From Planctomycetaceae bacterium (GTDB lineage Bacteria > Planctomycetota > Planctomycetia > Planctomycetales > Planctomycetaceae), in assembly GCA_019636285.1 (NCBI GenBank), contig JAHBXV010000042.1, positions 1-53,971 of the forward strand: DNA of 53,971 bases, given 5' to 3'. Made by a program: the position numbers and the translations under genes. Each line of letters begins with the position of its first letter. Within the stretch, counting starts at the first letter, position 1. The notes beneath the pieces are model-generated. The model was not told where the DNA came from. It did not search any database and worked only from the letters and a program-made list of their open reading frames with translations. This document shows positions 51,702 to 53,971 of the stretch, in pieces.

Positions 51702-53926
51702 TGTCCGCCTGGACGGTCTTTGCCCAGACGTTCTTCGACACCTGGCTGCCAACTTCCGGCAGCCAGTCGGGCGACATGCTTTTGCGCGGTTCATTTCTCC
51801 TCTGTTCGTTCTTCGCGTCGATTCAACTGATTACCATGCTGGCCACCCGCTGGGGCGAAACGCACCCCATGGCGAAGTCGCTGGCGTTGTCGGTCCTCAT
51901 CCATGTCTGGCTGGGATTGGCGTGGGCGAGCGTTCTGGAAGTCCAGCCCAGGCTGGCATCGCCCGGTCCAAAACAAGCCGATCCCCTGCCGGTTCGCATT
52001 ACGCTGCGAACGGCCGAACAATCGGTTCCCGAAACATCCGGCGGTAATACTCCGGTCTGGAAGAAACTCACCGAATCGCCCGAAATCGATGCCGCCCGCC
52101 AGGAGAGGACGGCCGCGCCGGCGCTGGAACTGGCCCTTCCCGAGCGTGCCCAGAATCCCCGGCAGACCGAACAGCTACTCCCCGCCCTCGGCACGCCGCT
52201 GCCAGAGACCGACCTCGCCGTGCGCCCCGCGCAGCCCCAGTTTGCCACCGCCCCCGCGGCGGCCGCCACGTCCGAGCAGCTACCCACCGAAATCGTCGAA
52301 GCCCGACCGGACGCCACGCCCAGCCTGTCGCGCCCGCGGCGGATCGACACGGCTGCCAGCGACTCCGCGAACGAGTCGCCGCAACTCGCTCCGCGACAGA
52401 GTCCGCGCGCCGCCGCCCCGGCAACCGCGCCCTCCGACCTCGAACTGCAAGTCGATTCACGGTCCGAACGGCCGCGCCGGGCGGAAGTTCCCTCCGAAAT
52501 CGCCCGATCGGCCGCGCCGACCACGCTCGATCGCCCCGACTCGGTGGCGACGGAAGTCGCCGAGGGCACCGCCACCGGCAGCGAAAATCCCAGCGAATCC
52601 CTCGGAACGCGCGCCAGGCGGCGCGACTCGCGCGGAACGGCATTGACCGATCCGGTTCCGCAACTGCGGTCTACGGGCTCGGCGACCGCTCCAACCCCAA
52701 CGGCGGCGAGCGATCTGCTCGCGGCCGCGACCGAGGGAACCGGGACGATTCCCAGCCGGCTTCCCACGCCGGGCCTTTTGCGTCCTTCGGCCCCCACGGT
52801 CAAATCCGATCCGACGCCGCAGGCCCCGGTGACCTATCGGCTGCGTAACCTCGATCGCCGCCGACAGATCGCGCTCCAGCATGGCGGCACCGAGGAATCC
52901 GAAAAGGCCGTCGAGACCAGCCTCGCCTGGCTGGCTGCCCACCAGGAACCAGACGGTTCCTGGAGCTCTGAAAAGCATCAGGGTGGCGTTCAAAAGACCG
53001 ATCCACAGGGGAACGATCGCCGGGGCGCTGGGACAAAAGCCGACGCTGGCGTTACCGGTCTGGCACTCCTGGCATTCCTGGGCGCCGGATATACCCACGA
53101 GGAAGGACAGTACGAAGACAACGTCCGGCGGGCGATTCGGTGGCTCCTCAAGAAGCAGCGCGACGACGGGTATCTCGGAGCTGACGCCACTTATTATGAC
53201 GCCATGTACTGTCATGGAATCGCCGCCTATGCGCTGGCGGAAGCCTATGGCATGCAGACCGATCCCACCGCTTTTCCCGAACTTTCGAGCGGAGTCACCA
53301 AGGCCGTCTATTTTATTGTCGCCATGCAAAACGACGACGGCGGTTGGCGCTATCGCAAAGGGCAGCAGAGCGACATGAGCATGTTTGGCTGGCAGCTCAT
53401 GGCCCTTAAAAGCGCGAACATCGCGGGAATTCAGACGCCAGACGCCACCTACAAAGGCATGGTCAAGTTTCTGAAGGACCGCAGCCTGAATCCCTCCGGC
53501 GCTGTCGACGAATACGGCGGACTCGCCAGCTACCGGCCCGGCGAACCGGCCACCCCCTCCATGACCGCCGAAGCCTTGTTCTGCAAACAGATGTATGGCC
53601 TGCGTCGCACGAATCGCACCAGCGAAGAGGCGGTCAACTTTCTGCTCAAATCCTTGCCCCGACAGTCACAGCCCAACGACTACTATTGGTACTACGGAAC
53701 GCTGGCCCTGTTTCAGCATGGCGAGGAGCCCTGGAACAAATGGAATGAGGCCCTCCGCGAAACATTGATCGCGTCGCAACGGACGTCGGGGCCGCTCGCC
53801 GGGAGCTGGGATCCGCACGACCCATGGGGAGGCATCGGCGGCCGGGTCTATTCGACCGCGCTGGCGACATTATGTCTCGAGGTCTACTATCGATTTTTGC
53901 CGCTGTACCAGACGGTGGAACGGTAG
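51701..53926 (+). CDS. TonB-like membrane anchor fused to an alpha/alpha-toroid (prenyltransferase-like) domain
   Basis: 741 residues from the ATG that overlaps the exbD stop. Two membrane segments are predicted, about 27-48 and 59-78. The second reads SLALSVLIHVWLGLAWASV, with Ser64-x3-His68 as in the S-x3-H helix of TonB. Residues about 80-385 are an Ala/Pro/Arg/Ser-rich linker lacking structure. Residues about 385-741 form an alpha/alpha toroid with QW-type motifs: HQEPDGSW, KQRDDGYLG, MQNDDGGWRY and LAGSWDP. The DxDD acid motif of squalene cyclases is absent. TonB proteins have the same anchor-linker-domain plan but a different terminal domain. The coupling to ExbD suggests a proton-powered transducer (inference). 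Substrate or partner unknown. Confidence 0.85.
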   Translation: MSAWTVFAQTFFDTWLPTSGSQSGDMLLRGSFLLCSFFASIQLITMLATRWGETHPMAKSLALSVLIHVWLGLAWASVLEVQPRLASPGPKQADPLPVRITLRTAEQSVPETSGGNTPVWKKLTESPEIDAARQERTAAPALELALPERAQNPRQTEQLLPALGTPLPETDLAVRPAQPQFATAPAAAATSEQLPTEIVEARPDATPSLSRPRRIDTAASDSANESPQLAPRQSPRAAAPATAPSDLELQVDSRSERPRRAEVPSEIARSAAPTTLDRPDSVATEVAEGTATGSENPSESLGTRARRRDSRGTALTDPVPQLRSTGSATAPTPTAASDLLAAATEGTGTIPSRLPTPGLLRPSAPTVKSDPTPQAPVTYRLRNLDRRRQIALQHGGTEESEKAVETSLAWLAAHQEPDGSWSSEKHQGGVQKTDPQGNDRRGAGTKADAGVTGLALLAFLGAGYTHEEGQYEDNVRRAIRWLLKKQRDDGYLGADATYYDAMYCHGIAAYALAEAYGMQTDPTAFPELSSGVTKAVYFIVAMQNDDGGWRYRKGQQSDMSMFGWQLMALKSANIAGIQTPDATYKGMVKFLKDRSLNPSGAVDEYGGLASYRPGEPATPSMTAEALFCKQMYGLRRTNRTSEEAVNFLLKSLPRQSQPNDYYWYYGTLALFQHGEEPWNKWNEALRETLIASQRTSGPLAGSWDPHDPWGGIGGRVYSTALATLCLEVYYRFLPLYQTVER

Positions 53927-53971
53927 CGCTCTGTGATTGCTAACGATCCAAACGTGTGCCACCGACGAAGC

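Overview
The window reads as chromosomal DNA of a planctomycete (inference). The GC-rich genes include several families that are enlarged or almost restricted to Planctomycetota: a PSCyt1/DUF1549/DUF1553 cytochrome protein overlapping a DUF1501 protein, two secreted sulfatases, a Tat-type Gfo/Idh/MocA oxidoreductase, and membrane or secreted prenyltransferase-like alpha/alpha-toroid proteins. I saw no rRNA or tRNA gene, CRISPR array, prophage or transposase. Genus cannot be fixed from this sequence alone.

Layout. 1-6.4 kb: DUF1549/DUF1501 pair, divergent from a secreted sialidase-alpha/beta-hydrolase fusion. 6.4-10.3 kb: a minus-strand cluster headed by an ECF sigma factor with a long C-terminal extension (ECF42 type), followed by AHSA1, YCII(DGPF)-AHSA1 fusion, PhnB-like VOC and DUF1579 genes; a promoter matching the remembered ECF42 consensus lies ahead of the AHSA1 gene. 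10.5-17.4 kb: sulfatase, secreted toroid protein, DgkA-type kinase, phosphohexomutase, L-aspartate oxidase. 17.5-22 kb: an SbcD/SbcC-like (YhaO/YhaN) pair in which the nuclease partner has lost its metal-binding motifs. 22-23.7 kb: three 61-bp hairpin repeats, two of which bracket a toxin-antitoxin pair. 23.7-31.5 kb: oxidoreductase, small lipoprotein, SnoaL-like protein, actin/Hsp70-fold protein, SLBB membrane protein, DtxR-type regulator, M20 amidohydrolase. 31.5-36.5 kb: HrpA helicase, a dense cluster of palindromic repeats, ArfB. 36.5-41.1 kb: DUF58-MoxR pair, two paralogous lipoproteins, and a DUF2752 gene broken by a 73-bp insertion. 41.3-50.8 kb: LutA-like FeS protein, G6PDH, sulfatase, a degenerate UvrA-like ATPase, RimI, a hydrolase and an acidic-tailed membrane protein. 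51.3-53.9 kb: ExbD overlapping a 741-residue membrane protein.

The most unusual system is the last pair. The protein after ExbD has a TonB-like transmembrane helix with the S-x3-H motif (SVLIH), a long Ala/Pro/Arg-rich linker of about 300 residues, and then a squalene-cyclase-like alpha/alpha toroid in place of a TonB C-terminal domain. It may be an ExbD-energised transducer of a new kind. Other points worth following are the pseudo-nuclease SbcD partner, the UvrA-like protein lacking its second P-loop, the DGPF-AHSA1 fusion in a probable ECF42 regulon, the repeat-bracketed toxin-antitoxin pair and the rearranged DUF2752 gene.
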